Shown piece by piece: positions 11,389 to 23,889 of a DNA stretch of 64,000 nucleotides. The notes beneath the pieces were generated by a model. It saw only the letters and a list, made by a program, of their open reading frames with translations, did no database searches and was not told the origin of the DNA. The DNA is from Coprinopsis marcescibilis. Taxonomy: Eukaryota; Basidiomycota; Agaricomycetes; Agaricales; Psathyrellaceae. How positions within the stretch are numbered: the stretch's first letter is position 1; every line of letters starts with the position of its first letter. The translations under genes were made by a program, and so were the position numbers. Location: the NCBI GenBank assembly GCA_004369085.1, contig ML210165.1, forward strand, positions 124,001-188,000, in the 5' to 3' direction.

Positions 11389-14280
11389 TCACCCCTCGTC
11401 CATCTTGTCGTCGCCATCGTCTCGCACCGTCTCCAGTAGTCGCTTCATCTTCATCACGCTCTTTGGCGCAATATCCCGTGCAACCGCCAGCGCCTGGGCA
11501 GACTTGACCTCATCCCCAATCAGTCGGTATACCTTTGCAAGCTGGAAGATTACATTCGCTTCCTCTGGCGTCGTCCGTCTCAGGTGTTCCAGATCTTGCA
11601 CCGCATCCTGGTATCTTTTCATCGCCACCCACATCCTCGCCCGTCTATACCTCACAAGTGCATTCTCAGGGCTCGCTTCGATCGCCTTGTTGTAAAACAC
11701 GAGTGCTGGCTCAAACTGCTTGCGCCGCTCCAGCGTCTACGGTTCCGTCAGTCAACCGCCTCCGAACTCTATATAAAAATGACTTGCCATTGCAACACAC
11801 CCAAGTATAACGGCATTGTTCGGATGTATATCTAGCGCTTTCCGGTAATGGTACTCTGCTCGCCGGATTTTGCTCGCACGCAGGTAACATGTCCCCAGTC
11901 CATACCTGCCAATACCATCAAATCTTGGACACGCACAATAAAGATAGGAGTCACATACCACGCATTGTAATGTCTCGCATCAACCCTCAGCGCCGATTCA
12001 AAAAAGGTCATCGACCTGTCCAAATCCTCATCTATCGTCTCATGCCCACTCAGTGTAAACGCATAAGAACAAGACGGATCCAACTGTGAGGCCCGCCTAA
12101 AACACGTCAGAGCCTGTGTCCGATCTTTCTGCAGCGAAAACAGATTCCCAATCGCAATCCACGCCTGCGAAGACTGGGGATTGATGTTCAGCAGCTCTTG
12201 CGCTAGATAGGATAGCTCAACGTTCCGCTGCAGATGCCACAAAAGCGTCGAGTACACTTCCATATCCCACAACCGATACGGTTCAATCTCCCTCGCACTC
12301 CTAAACGCTCGTTCCGCCTAGGGGGTCCCAAAGATTAGCTGTTTCCATCCACAGCAATGGAACATACTAACAGAGGAATAGTCCTGCAACTCGTAATGCA
12401 CCTTGCCAATCATAATCAACGCAGATGCCGATCCTTTATGACACACCGGCAGCTCTTCGAGTTCCTCCAAGCACTTTCTGCAGTCGTACAAAGCTAATCG
12501 CCTCGCAGCAGATGCAAACTGGCGAACCAACTCGTACACCACATGGTCCGCCAGTTCTGTTTCGTATTCTTCCTGCGCTTGCTGTTCTTGGGCTGCCGTC
12601 CACCCACTCGCCGCAGGTGACCCCTCGGATCGAGGCGACAAAGCCGCAGCCCCCTGCACTCCAGGCGGAGACGTCGAATCAGCACCTTCACCCCCAGCCA
12701 CGGCCTCTTCATCCTTGTCGGATTCTATTGATTTATTACGTGCTTGACTCGCTGCCTGCCGTCTTCGCGCAGGTTGGAACTATTGCCACAAATGATGAAA
12801 TACAATAAACGTTAGTAAAACCCGGGATCGCGCCTCGAGTTTGATGCATCCTTTCGCAAAAATTAGACCTTCCCTACCTTGGATAAATGCAGCTGCTTGG
12901 TTCCCGAGCCGCTCAGGAGGCGATTGCTTCGACGGGCAGGTGCGTTCAGCTGCGCATTGCTTTTGCCAAGGGCAGCATTCGTCCGAATAGGGTTCGCTGG
13001 CTGGGAATGACTGGAAGATGAGAAGACGTTAGCAATTGACAAGGCCTGGCGTGCGCGTGCCTTTTTCAAAGGATCGTCAGAGCTCGGCTTGATCGTAGCA
13101 GTTGCATTTGATGACTTGGGCTTGCTAGCGGTAGTCGTCACCTCGGGCTGCCGCGAAGTGGACCGGAGCCGCTTCTGTGCAGGTCCCGCCTCATCCGCAG
13201 ATGACAGCGGCCGCGATATCTGAGGCGGCGGGATCCCAAGAGTTGCAGGCTGCGAGCGACTAGTGCGGTGCACCTGGAACGAATTGTCCGGTAGCACCGA
13301 GGTGTCGTTGGGTGCACTGTTGTATCGCCGACAGAAACAATCAGTTCTCCGAATGATTTCAAACAAACGAAACCGAGCAGACTGACACTGCATCCCGTGG
13401 AAACTCGAGGCGGAATGGTTGCGGTTGTGAGATATCTTTGAAATTGCGAAACAGGTTTCCTCCGCCTCCACCGGTCCCAGCTTCTGGAGTGAAGAACCCT
13501 GCACCAGTTGTGACTGGCCCAGGGCCACCCTTGCTGCTCTGTGATGGCTGATGTTCTTCAGATGGCGGTCCACGTTTGACGGGTAAGGGACGAGGTGGTA
13601 TCAGCTTGTCGATTTCGGGTATCTTGCCTATTGAAATCCAAGTGAGATCCAAGGACTGGAGAACAAGGGCAGACCATAGTCCAAACGTGCACATACCAAT
13701 CGCACAGAGTCCCTCCACCGCCTCCCAGGTGTACGGGTTCAGCCTTAGCGCTGCCAAGTAGTGCTCTTGTGCCTTGCCTGGCTGGTTCCCCTTGAGTGCT
13801 ACATTTCCCGCTCTACACCGGAGGGCGGCTGCTTCGGGAAACGGCTTCGATATTCGGCTGCTTGACGAGGCTAAGTTGCACAAACACCCCGTCATAAGCA
13901 CACTCCACATTGCACCCACCAAGCGACCACATACCTGTAGACACGTAGTCCGAGTCCCGCAAAGTGGCATCGAGGGCCTCTCTGGCCTGCCTGAACCTAC
14001 CCAGGGCTTGACAGCACTTGGCCTTGATCTCAAGACACCCGGTGCATTGTTCGTCGAGGGGTATGTTGACAAGATGGAGGGCAGAATATGTCTGTTCTGC
14101 CTTTAAGAGGGCGGTCGCATACAAATGTCGTGCATCGTGATTACGGGGATTTATTGAGTAGAAGCGTTCCGCATGGAAGACTGCTGATTTGACGAGGTCG
14201 TTGTCGAGGCATCCCCAGATGAGAGACTGAAAGCGTTGAGCAAGATACGGGGAAAGCGACGGCTGGCTATCTGGCTGCAT
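11389..14280 (-). CDS. CDC27: Anaphase-promoting complex subunit CDC27/APC3
   Basis: TPR scaffold subunit of the APC/C ubiquitin ligase; it docks the IR tails of Cdc20/Cdh1 and APC10 and so helps select mitotic substrates. The N-terminal block (14280 to about 13936) reads like APC3: LAQRFQSLIWGCLDNDLV, AVFHAERFYSINPRNHDARHL and QTYSALHLV. A second block has CRAGNVALKGNQPGKAQEHY. A long low-complexity linker carries Pro, Ser and Gly tracts (13600-12870). The C-terminal TPR superhelix spans 12700-11389, with signatures such as SSQAWIAIGNLFSLQKD, RHYNAWYGLGTCYLR and PNNAVILGC. The tail ends at TGA 11389-11391. A Met 13 codons upstream (14319) is an alternative start, but homologues begin near the chosen one. 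Many introns; the linker exons are least certain. Confidence 0.93.
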
Positions 14281-14469
14281 GAAAACCTTTGGTCCTGGAC
14301 CGTCTGCACGCGACCGCACAAAAAGACGCGTACAGCCAAACGCGATTGCTCAAAAGACACAAAACACCCGCCACAGAAACAACCAAACGACCTAGTAATC
14401 GTCACGTGACAGACGCGTGTAACCATTCATTTATTTACAACACTAACACTCTAGCTCATTTTACATTGT

Positions 14470-16589
14470 CTAGTGGCCATGGGGATCTTCTCGGTTGTTT
14501 TGTTCTGGAGAAGACATTAGTCAGGGATAACGAGGTAATGAGATCATCCAAAAATCTTACCAGGTACACAGTGGATCGAATCATCGATGCGGAGAATCGA
14601 CACTGCAGCCTCGTATGCCGACTTCAAGCTCTTGACCTTGCTCATCGTAGGCTCCAAAACACCAGCACTAACGTTGTCACGGACTTCCCCGTTCAACAAA
14701 TCAAGACCGTATCGCAGAAGAGCCTTCTTCTGGTCGCCAGCAGGAGCTTTCTGCGCCGCGTTGTGATACGACCGCAATTTCGCGACAAGCTCGGTCGAAT
14801 CCTTTGCAGCGTTAACTGCGAGGGTCTTCGGAATCGAAAGCAACGCCGCAGCAAACTCGGCAATCGCCAACTGTTCCCTCGAGCCCTGCACCAGTTCGTC
14901 AGAACCCACGCCGTTATAAATAGAACGAAACCACTTACCAGACTCGTAGCAAAGTTTTCGAGGTAGATGCTCAACGCCGATTCAACTGCACCTCCTCCGG
15001 GCACCACGGATCCACTCTCCAACGTTCTTTTGATAATGGAAAGCGTGTCATGCAGCGATCTCTCCATTTCGTCCAACATCGAGTCGTTGGCGCCGCGGAG
15101 AATAATCGAAGCTGAGCTAACGATTTTGGTGCCCTTGACCAGGATGAGCTCATCATCCGAAATGCGCTCTTGCACCACCTCATCGGCAGTTCCCAAATAG
15201 CTCGCTTCGAAGGTCTCTTCGCCCTCGAGGTTGGCCAAACTTGAGATGAGCTGACCGCCAGTTGCCTTTGCGATCCGACGGAGGTCCTCCTTGCGACACC
15301 GGCGAACAGCCATCGCACCAGCCTCCACAAACTCCTTTAAGCAGAGGTCATCAATTCCCTTGGTCGTCAAAATGACATTGGCACCAGCAGCAAGGATCTT
15401 GCGGATCCTTTCAAGAGTGATCTCGGATTCCCTATCAGACGCAGGGAAATGGTCAGACACAAAATGACTGATAAAGCACGGCGATAGAACGGACCTCTTG
15501 CGGATGTCCTCCAGCTGTTCGGGATCGTCCACCAAAATCTGCACACCGAGCTGCATCCTTGCCTTTTGGAGGTTGATGTCCAAACATGCGATCTTGGCAT
15601 TCACGATGCGCTTCTTCATTGCTGCAGAGTCGTATGAGCATGGTGCCACTAGAACCATCCAAAAATCACCTCACCTTGACTCGCAACCGTGCAGTTCAAC
15701 GCATATCCCGGGACGAAGATGGATTCACGTGCACTGCGACCATGAGCCTTGAGAATATTAACCGCCTTGACCGGATACTTGACATCTCCTCGCAGATTGA
15801 CCGTCCTCACTGCCTGCATCGCATCGACAGCCATAGGCGCAAAGAAATCATCATCACTAACAAAGTAGGACACATAATATCAGCATCCTCACATGGTAGC
15901 AGCCTTGAAACAGCACACACACCTTCCAATAATCTTACTGGACATCGAGGTCTTTGCAACGTTGATGAGTGCATCCCGTCCAAGAGTATCGACCTTGATG
16001 CTCAGCTGCTCCTGCATATACTTGACAGCCTCCCTGCACGCCAACCGATACCCAGTAATAATAGTAGTGGGGTGAATCTTGGCCCTGACAAGCTCATTCG
16101 CGCGACGCAACAGCTCCGCAGCGATGATAACCACACTCGTCGTCCCATCCCCGACCTCCTTATCCTGCTTTTGCGCAAGATCAACAAAGATGCGTCCGGC
16201 AGGGTTCTCGACATTCAACAACGACAGAATAGTAGCCCCATCGTTCGTGATAGTAACTTCCTAGATAAACAAACCGTTGGTTGAGGGATGAAATAGAAAA
16301 GAGTTTTGATCAGATTCAAGACAACCAACGAAAAGTCAAAGACAAGACGCACTCCGATGTTGTCCACCATCATCTTATCCAGCCCAAGAGGGCCCAAAGA
16401 GCTCTTCACGATGTTGGCTATTGTCTGTGCAGCCATAACTACATTCCATAGCAGAAATTTTGAGCAAACCCACAAAACTCGTTCAGCACAAGCAAGCGAC
16501 GAGAACACACCATTTTGATCCCGAATTTCCTGCCCGGAAACACGATCGCCTCCCAAAAAGGCACCAGCCCTAGGATCCCGTTGAAACAT
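14470..16589 (-). CDS. CCT1: T-complex protein 1 subunit alpha (CCT1/TCP1)
   Basis: Alpha subunit of the cytosolic group II chaperonin TRiC/CCT, which folds actin, tubulin and WD-repeat proteins such as APC/C activators. Conserved ATP-binding segments are visible: ANIVKSSLGPLGLDKMMVD, TITNDGATIL, and GDGTTSVVIIAAELLRRANE. The apical-domain segment GANVILTTKGIDDLCLKYF-like and the alpha-specific ANLEGEETFEASYLG follow, and then VPGGGAVESALSIYLENFATS, SREQLAIAEFA and the ILRIDD end. The last intron joins the CVP codons to a short final exon encoding EQNNREDPHGH and a stop at 14470. The tail is shorter and less acidic than in animals. The start at 16589 precedes an FQRDPRAGAFLGGDR leader typical of the subunit. 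It lies in tandem behind CDC27 with about 190 bp between them. Confidence 0.96.
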
Positions 16590-18216
16590 GCTGCCCTAGA
16601 TGAATGTGTGGTAGTCGAAAATCCAGATGACGGTTCAGATCAAGGAATGTGTAAGAAACCAAAACGCGTCTTCGTTGGTCGCGTCGTCGCTGGACATTTG
16701 ATCGGATTCAGACCGCAAGCTCAACATACCTTGCACTAGGTCGGTAGCTTCTCAAGGACGATGGGTTGTGCACTTAGACAATTCGCATTCAAATCTTAGA
16801 AACCTATTCTAAGGAAATAAGCCGACTACTATAACAAACTTGAGTATAAATAACAGAAAATCAAGAAAATATCAACACTTGTATGTACTATGCATGCGAA
16901 AATGTACATTGTAAAACTCGGACATCGAATCGTTCTGCAGCCGGAATGTCGAAGTCGAAGTATGGAAAGATTGATTTATAATTCAAATGCTTGATAAATA
17001 ATAAGGTGAATTGATAAAAAGCTTGGGGAGGGTTGTGGTATCAAAATCAAAGACCAGTATGACGTTGTGGAAAATATGAGCTCGAGGGAAGAGGATAGGA
17101 TGATGAGGGTATGATGGTAGGGAAGATGAATGGATGAGTACTGCACGAGAGGCGAACGAACGAGAACGAACTGGGCCAAACTATACAAAGAACTCGATTT
17201 CGATGACTCCCCAGTGAAGGAAGGAGAATTCAACATCATACATCATATCATATGCGATGAAATTTCGTGTCTCCTCCCATTTCCACTGGCGATGTCCCGA
17301 ATCGCCGGAGCCAGAGAAGAGAAGAAAGAGGAGAAAGGAAGTTGAATGTACACATGAACTATGTCATTGTGTACTTCAGTCAGTTGAGAATATGGAGTGA
17401 AAGATGTAAAGTATATAAATCAAAGACCTTGAGAGAAAATTGAAAGATGCCATGCGAGAGATTGAGATGAAAAAATGAGAAGTAGACGAGAAAAAGAGTC
17501 CTTCAAGCAGCCCCCAAAACGGTTATCCGGTCTGAATGGCGTGAAAATCTAAATGCTTGCGGTTTGAGTACAGATGTTGATTGTGCGGTTAGAATTGTTG
17601 TTCTTGTTGTGTCACTGACGCGTGTTGTGGGTGATGTTCGTGCGGTGAACAGTGTATTTTTGAGGTAGTCGTCGAGATGTCGGTGTCGGTGTCGGTGTTG
17701 ATGAGCGTGACGAAGAGTGCGATCGGTTTGGTGTTCGACCAAAGAAGTGAGTTGCGAATGGCGAATGGGATCGATGGTGCATGTTGGATGGATCCGTTGG
17801 AAGATTATGTCGAAATGGTGAGTATCGAAGAAAGCGTTGGGGACGTCCCAAGAAAGCAAGATGCTCCTCATAGCGACCCATAGCAGGAAAAGGTTGAATT
17901 TGGTCCAGTAAAGCATAAACGAATGTGGGTGAAAAGAGTGACTTGGTGATAGGAAGGGTGTTGAACAAAGGAATGTTGGACTAATGATGTTGCAAGAAGT
18001 TGGTGGTGTTGGAGTGGTGGTGGTTTGAGAATTGACAAATGCGAAGCTGATCCTGATGAGTAGATCATCGAAAGTGTCATGACAATCGTGGTGGAATTGC
18101 TGGTCGTGTCGTGAATAACCTTTTCTCAGATGTGCCCATGTATAAGAGAGAAATGGCGCTCGTGGTATCCGCGTAGCGTGGTCGCGGCCATGCATTCCAG
18201 GCATAGCCATGTGTCA
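16590..18216. other. Long region between CCT1 and the CDC25 stop
   Basis: The left part should be the CCT1 promoter. The right part lies just downstream of the CDC25 stop and is probably its long 3' untranslated region, C/T-rich on the minus strand. A minus-strand open frame of 235 codons (18210-17503) starts a few bases after the CDC25 stop, but its His/Thr/Ser-rich translation has no motif, so I do not call it a gene. Confidence 0.4.
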
Positions 18217-20616
18217 TTAGTGGAAGCTGAGGGGCATGCGGGTTGGTCCATAAGTTTCGGAGCGAACAAGATGGCGGTTGGTGGGCTTCTTGGACTTGAG
18301 AGCAGCAACTTTGTTGGGAGGTGGGCAGGGACTGTCGCCAAGGTCAGTGTCGGTATCCTCTTGCTCAGTATCCCCAGTAGTGTTTCCGTCCTCCGCAAGA
18401 GTCATCAGGGACACAGCGCCAGCACGACGTGTACGAGCAGCAGTAGCCGCAGCGAATAGGGAGACGGGAGCTGTGTTCCGCTTAGGTTGGGCCTGCTGCG
18501 AGAGCGAAGATACTTTCATAGGACCTTCGCCGTAAGCGTAAGACTTGTGGCGGCCAAACTTGGTCTTGCGGAATTGATCCAAATCTTCTCTGCGAGAAAT
18601 CGCATGGCTAGGATCGTCCATAGTCACGTACGCCTTGGGGACGCATCGCTTGCCCGAGGTCTTGAAGTAGTTGCAGTAGCCACCTTCGAGAATGTAGACC
18701 TCTGGATAGTGAATCTTGGGATAAACGTGGTTGTTCATTGCGCGATCCTTTGCACGAAGATGCTTGGCACTGAACACAAGGAGTAAGTTTAGAGCTTACA
18801 GTAAGCTTGGAGAGAAACTCGAAACTCACAACGTAGGAGCACGTTTCACGCTGAACTCGCAATGGAAAACCAGAACCGTCTTTCTAGTGGAATCACCACT
18901 GACACAAGGCCTTGGTTTGGTGAGACTTGGACCGAGCAGGAGCTCTTCCACAGCTGCAGTCGTGTTGATGTTGACGGCACCTTCAATATGACCACCATCG
19001 AATTCATAATCGAAACGGCAGTCAATGATATGGTAATCATTAATCTTATTGTCAAACTTCCCCTCCATAAGAATATCCAGCTGAACGAAGGAAAAGAACG
19101 GTTAAACAGCTGGATAGGCAGGCGAATGAAAAACAAAAGCTAACCGTTTCAACAGAGATTCTCATCAAACCATCTTCCGACACGCGACGGCATGGCAAAA
19201 TCTTGCCGTGGGTCTCGTTGTCTCCAAAACTAGGCAAGCCGGGAGCCAAAAACCTTGCGGAAGGACTCTCGTTCATCACCAGGGCGCTAGCCCCAGTCAG
19301 AGGCCTGAAGTCCTCTGTACCATCGCAGCGACGGATGGTCTTTACTTGCTGGCGTTTTGCATACGCTTGTGCAGGCGAAGACATGTCGACTCCATCAAAA
19401 GATTCATCCGACTCTGCGTGCGTGTAGGCTGAAGGAGGGAGCAGAGCAGAGAAGGCACGCCGCACAGGAGGTGGTCTGGCACGAGGACCACCATCCTCCT
19501 CGACGGCTCTGGGAAAAGATTCCCCTTCAGCAGAGCTAAAATCAAAGTCTGTTGGTTGCACCATCTCTGACAGCACAGGCCGTCTATGACGCTTCATGAA
19601 GTTCGCAGAGGGAGCGCCAAGTCCCTGGAGAGTTGGCTTCGAGTTGGCGCGGCCAGGTATTCTCGAGTCTGATGGAGATGATGGCAACATGCTGGGCGAA
19701 GAATCAATATCCTTCGGCCGTCGGTTGGCTTCAGGAGAGAGAGCCTCGGGGGAGAGTGAGCGACGCTTCTTGTGCGTGGGACCGCTAGGTGAGTCAAACG
19801 AGCGACGGGGCGACATAGAGTCGAAGAACAAGTTGCTGAATCCAGTGATTGTAGGAGCAGCGGAATGGGGAACGGGGGAAAAGTTTACCGGAGCCAGCGT
19901 GGGCTTTGGGTCAAGGTCGTAAGACGAGTCGACATCCATGGCGTCGGAATCGATGGGCGAAGAGGGTTGAGTGGGGATCTATGATATCGTCAAAACCTTG
20001 AATCATCTTTAAACGTGGATGAACTTACAGAGGGTTTCACAGGTTCTGGCGGATGCATTGCGGCCATCCATTCGGAAGGCAATGCTGAGCGTTGGAGTTT
20101 CTTGTTGCTGGTCGTTCCGGTGGGCTTGGATTCGTCAAGTTTGGGACTTGGGAGGAGAGTGCCACGGTTGTTGCTGATATCACTGCCAAAGAGGCGTCCC
20201 CCGCTCGTAAGAGCGCGAGGTCGAGATTTCGTGGGCGCCGAGTCGCGAGTGGCAACCTTGGGTGGCATGGGAGAAATGTCCATGGCATCACAGTCCGAGA
20301 GGAGCGCGTTGCGTAGAGGTGGCGAGTTCAACGAGACATTGGATGCAAAGGAGAGCTCCAAGTCTGAAGAAACGTAGTCATCGATGTCGTCCGGGTGTTG
20401 GTGCTGGTGTTGGCGTTCGTCGCGCTTACGAGTTGAACCAAAGGCTGGAGCCAGGAACTGGGTGGCGAAGAGCGGCATCTGTGGGTCGGAGATGGTTTGA
20501 CGGTGAGTCCGTTGGCGTTTGAGAGCACGTTTGGTTGGTCCTGATGCAGAATCTATAAGTCGCGTCATGAAGGGCATTCCAGTGAGGTAGAGGTCGTCGT
20601 CCAGGTCAATGTCCAT
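18217..20616 (-). CDS. CDC25: M-phase inducer phosphatase (Cdc25/Mih1 type)
   Basis: Dual-specificity phosphatase expected to remove the inhibitory phosphates from Cdk1 and trigger mitosis. The N-terminal ~450 residues are a low-complexity regulatory region full of SP/TP sites. It is followed by the rhodanese-fold catalytic domain: YHIIDCRFDYEFDGGHIEGA, then the CX5R active-site loop HCEFSVKRAP, and [25 protein letters not shown]. The catalytic Cys and Arg are both present. After the domain come about 120 residues of basic, Ser-rich tail ending PTRMPLSFH. The start is set at MDIDLDDDLYLTGMPF; a Met 22 codons upstream would add a strongly hydrophobic segment and seems unlikely for a nuclear phosphatase. 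A (GA)n tract lies about 80 bp upstream of the start. Confidence 0.94.
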
Positions 20617-20695
20617 GGTAATACAGATAGTGTACAACAGCAGGAAAAGCAAGAGGCAAATGTACAAGTGGCACGTCGACACACGAGATAAAACG

Positions 20696-20716
20696 GAGAG
20701 AGAGAGAGAGAGAGAG
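20696..20716. repeat. (GA)n microsatellite upstream of CDC25
   Basis: About ten uninterrupted GA dinucleotides, read as a CT tract on the coding strand of CDC25, roughly 80 bp before its start codon. Such tracts are common in fungal promoters and leaders. A regulatory role is possible but not shown. Confidence 0.85.
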
Positions 20717-21493
20717 GTGGGTCAGGTCAAAGCAAGTTGAACATGAACCAAGGTACCAACCGAAGTGGTGTGAGAGAGGCTCGCGGTCCGAGTATTGACT
20801 TTAAGTCGGGTGACTGGTGAACAATAGGTTAGTTAGCATCAGATCCAGATATTCCAAAGGTGGATAGAGGTGGTTGAGTTCTTCCATTGTCGGCTCGTTT
20901 GGGAACGAACACATGGCAGAACTCGAACATTGGAAGTTGGATAGAGAACACTTGGCAAAGACAACTGACCTTGAAGATGAAGGAATGTAAGGACGGAGGA
21001 GGCCACTCCTAGACAAATGGATGAGTTAGAGACGACAAGAAGTCGGCAAAGGTAGAAAAAGGTCTTACAGCACAAGGTCTTGGGATAAAAACGAAACCAA
21101 CCAGGGTTGTGGATTGATGTGGGTCCCACAGTCCCTGCTGTCAACTTAAGAAGATCGGTATTTGGTCTGAATAAACCAGAAATATCAAGTCCCCCCGGTC
21201 GGTTTTTGGGTATCTCGAGGAGTATGTATCGCTGGTCTTGTCGATGGTGAACAGCTTCACTAATGTCGCGTTCCTTGCATGTCCCGTATAATTTCTTTTT
21301 ATTTGTGTCGCGTTGGCTCATGTTCAACTTACACGTGACCGCGTCAAGGATATTGACAGCCATGGTGACGAAATCTCTTGTTTTCCTTTTGACAACCGGC
21401 GATACGAAAGCGCCCAGCCAACTCTTCCAGCCCCACATATGACGAAAATCGGTGGTCATTGTCTCCATTATTACAGCTAATATTGTATCTTCT
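20717..21493. other. Promoter/terminator region between CDC25 and IAH1
   Basis: Contains the CDC25 promoter and the 3' region of the esterase gene. A 209-codon minus-strand frame (21468-20839) is open throughout but has no recognised domain. It starts METMTTDFRHMWGWKSW and later has a hydrophobic patch. I list it only as a weak candidate. Confidence 0.35.
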
Positions 21494-22518
21494 TCACGGT
21501 TTCTTCAGATCCAGGCTTCCAGCAGGCGACTCCCAGTCGATATCCTTCCATCTGGAACAGAAGTGAATTTTTCAATTTCAGCAAGTTCAACTTGGATCAT
21601 GATAGTTGGCTGTGCGCGACGTACGGAGTGAATGCAAACCCGAGACGTTCGAAATGCACGTCCGGATACTTTTCGGCGATAACTTGAATTAGGCTGTCAT
21701 AGACAATCTATATATGTGCACCGATATATCCTATCAGTCCAGGGGGTTCATATCGAGGTGTATTCAACAAAAGACGTACCTTGTAGCCCGCCTCAGTGAG
21801 GTGCAGCCCATCACCCAAGTACTTGGACAACTCCCGTTCGTCGCGCCCAGAACCCTCCCACATCGGTGCCCAGGCATCAACTACCCCCACATCCTTCTCT
21901 CTTGCAATTTCCAATACGGCCTCCGCATACGCTTTGGTCACATCGAACAACCGATCTAGTTCCACGGGTGGGTCGCGGGACTCTAGATCTGCTTTGCGTT
22001 TGATCGTGTTTACAGGGGGCGCTGTGATCAAGATTACGCGGGTGTCTGGAGAGTAGAATGGAGAGCTCGGTGAGTGCACAAGGTCGACCATGCGGCGCAG
22101 GTTGTCCTTGAACTTCTCGAGCGGTACGTGCTGTGGACTAGGTTTGATGCAAGCGTCGTTTGCCCCGAACCAGATCGTCAGCACTCGAATCTTGGGAACG
22201 TTCACTGCATCCTTCTTGGCCAAGCACTACAAGAGGTCGGTATGAGATTCGGGTGCATTCATACATAACATAGAAGATACCTGCTCGAGGACTGGTAGAC
22301 CCCACTCGGTATTATATCCAGAGTACCCTCGATTGAGCACATCCAACCTCCGAGCGTACACGTCTATACATCTTATCATCAATGGAGAGTAAAGATTGAA
22401 GTAAATCGTGAAACCAACGAGAAAGACGCTGTCCAATGCCAGTATATCCAGGCTCCCAGGCACCTTGAGTTATGGAGTCGCCAAAAAGCATAAAGACATC
22501 CTGGACATGGGCAGACAT
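21494..22518 (-). CDS. IAH1: Isoamyl acetate-hydrolysing esterase-like SGNH hydrolase
   Basis: GDSL/SGNH-fold esterase related to yeast Iah1, which hydrolyses acetate esters. All four family blocks are visible. Block I is MLFGDSITQGAWEPGY with the nucleophilic Ser. Block II contains LNRGYSGYNTEWGLPVL with the Gly. Block III is IWFGANDACIKP with the Asn. Block V is YLGDGLHLTEAGYK with the Asp-x-x-His pair. The C-terminal exons, found by splicing, give IVYDSLIQVIAEKYPD, then WKDIDW and LDLKKP before the stop at 21494-21496, matching the family's usual end. The start Met (MSAHVQDVFMLFGDS) is close before block I, as expected for a cytosolic enzyme; no signal peptide is seen. It is transcribed divergently from SEN34. 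Confidence 0.92.
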
Positions 22519-22641
22519 GACTGAAGGAGGAGATAATACAAGTCGACTTGAATGCAAGACGATCGGTGCGACGACATCCTTATCTAATAAACGCCCATCG
22601 TGCCAAGCCATTACTCGGCGCGATCCTTCACCCTGACCGCC
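22519..22641. promoter_or_regulatory. Bidirectional promoter IAH1/SEN34
   Basis: Only 123 bp separate the two divergent start codons, so both promoters and both 5' leaders must be packed here or overlap the opposite gene. No clear TATA box is visible. Confidence 0.6.
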
Positions 22642-23804
22642 ATGTCTGACTCGGAAACCAGGCTCATAGAGCTGCGGGTTTCCAACGGAAAGGCGTATGT
22701 ATGGAGTGTAGACGGTGCGAAATTTCATTACTCGCTCAATCCAGCCTTTTCTGAATGCAAAAATCAAGAAAGACGTCGCCCTGGTCAGGTCAAAATATCG
22801 ATTGTGCGGTGTTCTGTCTGGAACGCTGCCACATCTATCCCAACAAAACGTGTTCTTGGGTGTTCCTCTAGTCCTACTTCCAGAAGAGGCCGTATTGCTT
22901 GTCGAAATTGGTACGTGATACCCTTATATCGTGACCCCATACTTGCTAACTTTCCGGCAAAACAACCAGGTGCCGCCGTGATAGTCGATGATCCCTTTGC
23001 CCATATCCAACCTACAGTCGCAGAGCTACAAGGATGGAACGCCAACCAAGAAGAATCAATACGGACACAGCTAGCCGTCCTTGAATCCAAAGCAGCGAAA
23101 GAGAGCGCAACTTCAGGACGTGCACTCACTGAAGAGGCTCAGCGCAAACGAAGGGAGCGCGAGGAGCGTAAAAAGGCAGCAGCAGCAGCAGCAGCTAGTC
23201 AAAAAGTTGAACTAGGTGGAGAGAAACACCTCAAAGATGCGACATCGTCATTATTCGAGGGTCCCTCAGAAACTACACCAGATCCTCCCGTCCCATATGC
23301 GGCGACTAAAATTCAAGAATCTTCGGTGCCATACTCGATCACAATACCAGCATCTTCAACCGAACTCCCTTGGTACGCACCGCAACGAGTGGTGTACGCG
23401 AGCCTAGAGCAGGCCAAAAACGCTGGCATATGGGACTATCCATCCAACCTCACCGAACGCGCACGATGCGGTGTTTTCCATGGTCTGTGGGACCAGGGCT
23501 TCTACATGGGAGGGGGGATCAAATTTGGAGGAGAGTACCTAGTTTATCCAGGTACGGTTAATTTCTTAAATCCCAGTCTCTTTCGTGTTCTAACTTGGTT
23601 CTATCGCCAGGCGACCCACTGAGATACCACTCCCACTTTACTGCAAGCGTCATCGACTCCCCCGTAGCGAAACTCCGGCCAATGGAAATTGTTGCTCATG
23701 GTCGGTTAGGAACCGCTACCAAAAAATCGCACCTCCTCTGCTGTTGGAACGACGAGAAGAAGGAGGTCTCTTACATGTCCATCCAATGGGCAGGCTTCGG
23801 CTAG
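22642..23804 (+). CDS. SEN34: tRNA-splicing endonuclease subunit SEN34
   Basis: Catalytic subunit of the tetrameric nuclease that cuts introns out of pre-tRNAs; SEN34 cuts the 3' splice site. Splicing joins VWSVD to DVALVRSKYRLCGVLSGTLP, the N-terminal domain. A charged linker with an Ala run follows, and then the nuclease domain: YASLEQAKNAGIWDYPSN, ARCGVFHGLWDQGFYMGGG, and KFGGEYLVYPGDPLRYHSHF. The catalytic triad is readable by comparison with human SEN34: the Tyr of LVYPGDP, the His of LRYHSH and the Lys of GTATKKSHLL. The end YMSIQWAGFG is typical. The ATG at 22642 (MSDSETRLIELRVSNG) is the first in frame; the frame opens upstream without an ATG. Confidence 0.95.
23176..23196 (+). repeat. 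(GCA)n run encoding poly-Ala in SEN34
   Basis: Six to seven consecutive GCA/GCT codons give an alanine run inside the charged linker of SEN34. It is a coding microsatellite and therefore likely to vary in length between strains. Confidence 0.85.
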
Positions 23805-23889
23805 TGTAGTCCATCGAGCTTTCCAACGTGTATTATTTCACGCAAAGGCGAACATAAAACGATGATATATGAACAAAGATCTAAACCGT

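Noticed and set aside
17503..18210. 235-codon minus-strand frame just after the CDC25 stop
   Set aside because: His/Thr/Ser-rich translation without motifs, in what is probably a C/T-rich 3' untranslated region.
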